A stretch of DNA of 64,000 nt from Ascaphus truei (Eukaryota; Chordata; Amphibia; Anura; Ascaphidae): positions 305,878,590 to 305,942,589 of the forward strand of contig CM071568.1 of NCBI GenBank assembly GCA_036426205.1, written 5' to 3'. Within the stretch, counting starts at the first letter, position 1. Each line of letters opens with the position of its first letter. The notes below the pieces were generated by a model, which was given only the letters and a program-made list of their open reading frames with translations, searched no databases and was not told where the DNA came from. Positions 63,590 to 64,000 of the stretch are shown here, piece by piece. The translations under genes were made by a program, and so were the position numbers.

Positions 63590-64000
63590 TTTCTACTCGT
63601 ATTCAGTAAGCTTCGATAAGTGGCCGATAACGGCCTGTATCGCCGCAAAATCTTATGACCCAAAGAAAATCGCCGATTGAGCAGCGATCAGCCGCTTATC
63701 AACCATTTTCGGAAGGATCATAAACTCGCGCGATTCTAGTACCCGCGAGTTGGCTGTCGCCGCCTATCGCAGCCCTAAAAGGAGGTCTTCTCCCCAAATC
63801 CAATTCACCTCAAAATTTAGGTAAATTGGTGGGGGGATGGCCTCGATGAGCTGCGATATGTCGGGATTTAGAAAAAATCAGGCCCTTTTCCTGCCTCGGA
63901 TTGATGCTGGGGGTCTCCGGAGCTGATAGCCATTAATACCAGCACCGGAGGCCCCCGGCATGCATCCGATGCAGGAAAAATGCATTTACAGCAACTTCAT
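63590..64000. mobile_element. Foldback element related to the 30.3-kb element, cut by the window end
   Basis: ATTCAGTAAGCTTCGATAAG resembles the left end at 30330. Near 63908-63962 GATGCTGGGGGTCTCCGGAG is mirrored by CCGGAGGCCCCCGGCATGCATC around GAGCTGATAGCCATTAATAC, as in the 30.6-kb hairpin (GGGGGTCTCTGGAGCTGA). Confidence 0.55.

Overview
The window looks like repeat-dominated DNA of a vertebrate, most likely an anuran amphibian. The evidence is a spliced tyrosinase-family gene with vertebrate exon phases, many Penelope-like retroelements (PLEs), a chromodomain-bearing Ty3/gypsy provirus, a PIF/Harbinger transposase, foldback elements and dispersed families of a kind common in frog genomes. 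No prokaryotic operons, CRISPR arrays, tRNA or rRNA genes were seen. Species cannot be named from the sequence alone.

Layout. 0-5 kb: a decayed L1-like LINE, a MITE, an internally deleted gypsy element on the minus strand and minisatellites. 6-8.7 kb: dispersed repeats and a MITE. 9.1-16.5 kb: a PLE whose 5' part is inverted (twin-priming-like), into whose 3' region a 5.76-kb Ty3/gypsy provirus has inserted with a GTCAT target duplication. 16.6-23.2 kb: PLE terminal modules, a purine tract and a CpG-rich LTR-like region with NRF1 and ZNF143-type motifs. 23.5-25.7 kb: two more PLE coding fragments. 25.7-30.3 kb: a 26-bp satellite array. 30.3-32.6 kb: a foldback element with nested hairpins. 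35.85-38.3 kb: a compositionally anomalous C-rich block. 38.8-41.65 kb: a roughly 1-kb inverted repeat around a PLE endonuclease relic. 43.26-43.84 kb: a 24-bp minisatellite.

Host-type genes. 43.94-46.66 kb holds three consecutive exons of a tyrosinase-family gene (CuB exon intact, no membrane anchor, first exon not found). 57.49-58.07 kb holds a 193-codon ORF with a clear but divergent forkhead domain. Its stop codon overlaps a splice donor. It stands head-to-head with a 388-codon acidic/Gln-rich ORF, and NF-Y (CCAAT) and NRF1 motifs lie in the 490 bp between them.

Mobile genes on the right side. A PIF/Harbinger transposase with one intron and one or more frameshifts lies at 50.27-51.56 kb. 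A PLE with a readable GIY-YIG endonuclease lies at 55.99-52.87 kb on the minus strand, with related terminal modules on both sides. At least six PLE coding remnants from several lineages occur in 64 kb. Many of their terminal modules carry hammerhead-ribozyme-like cores (CTGANGA, then a helix, then GAAA). This recurrent, strand-consistent RNA-like motif, with the forkhead gene, is the most interesting signal here.
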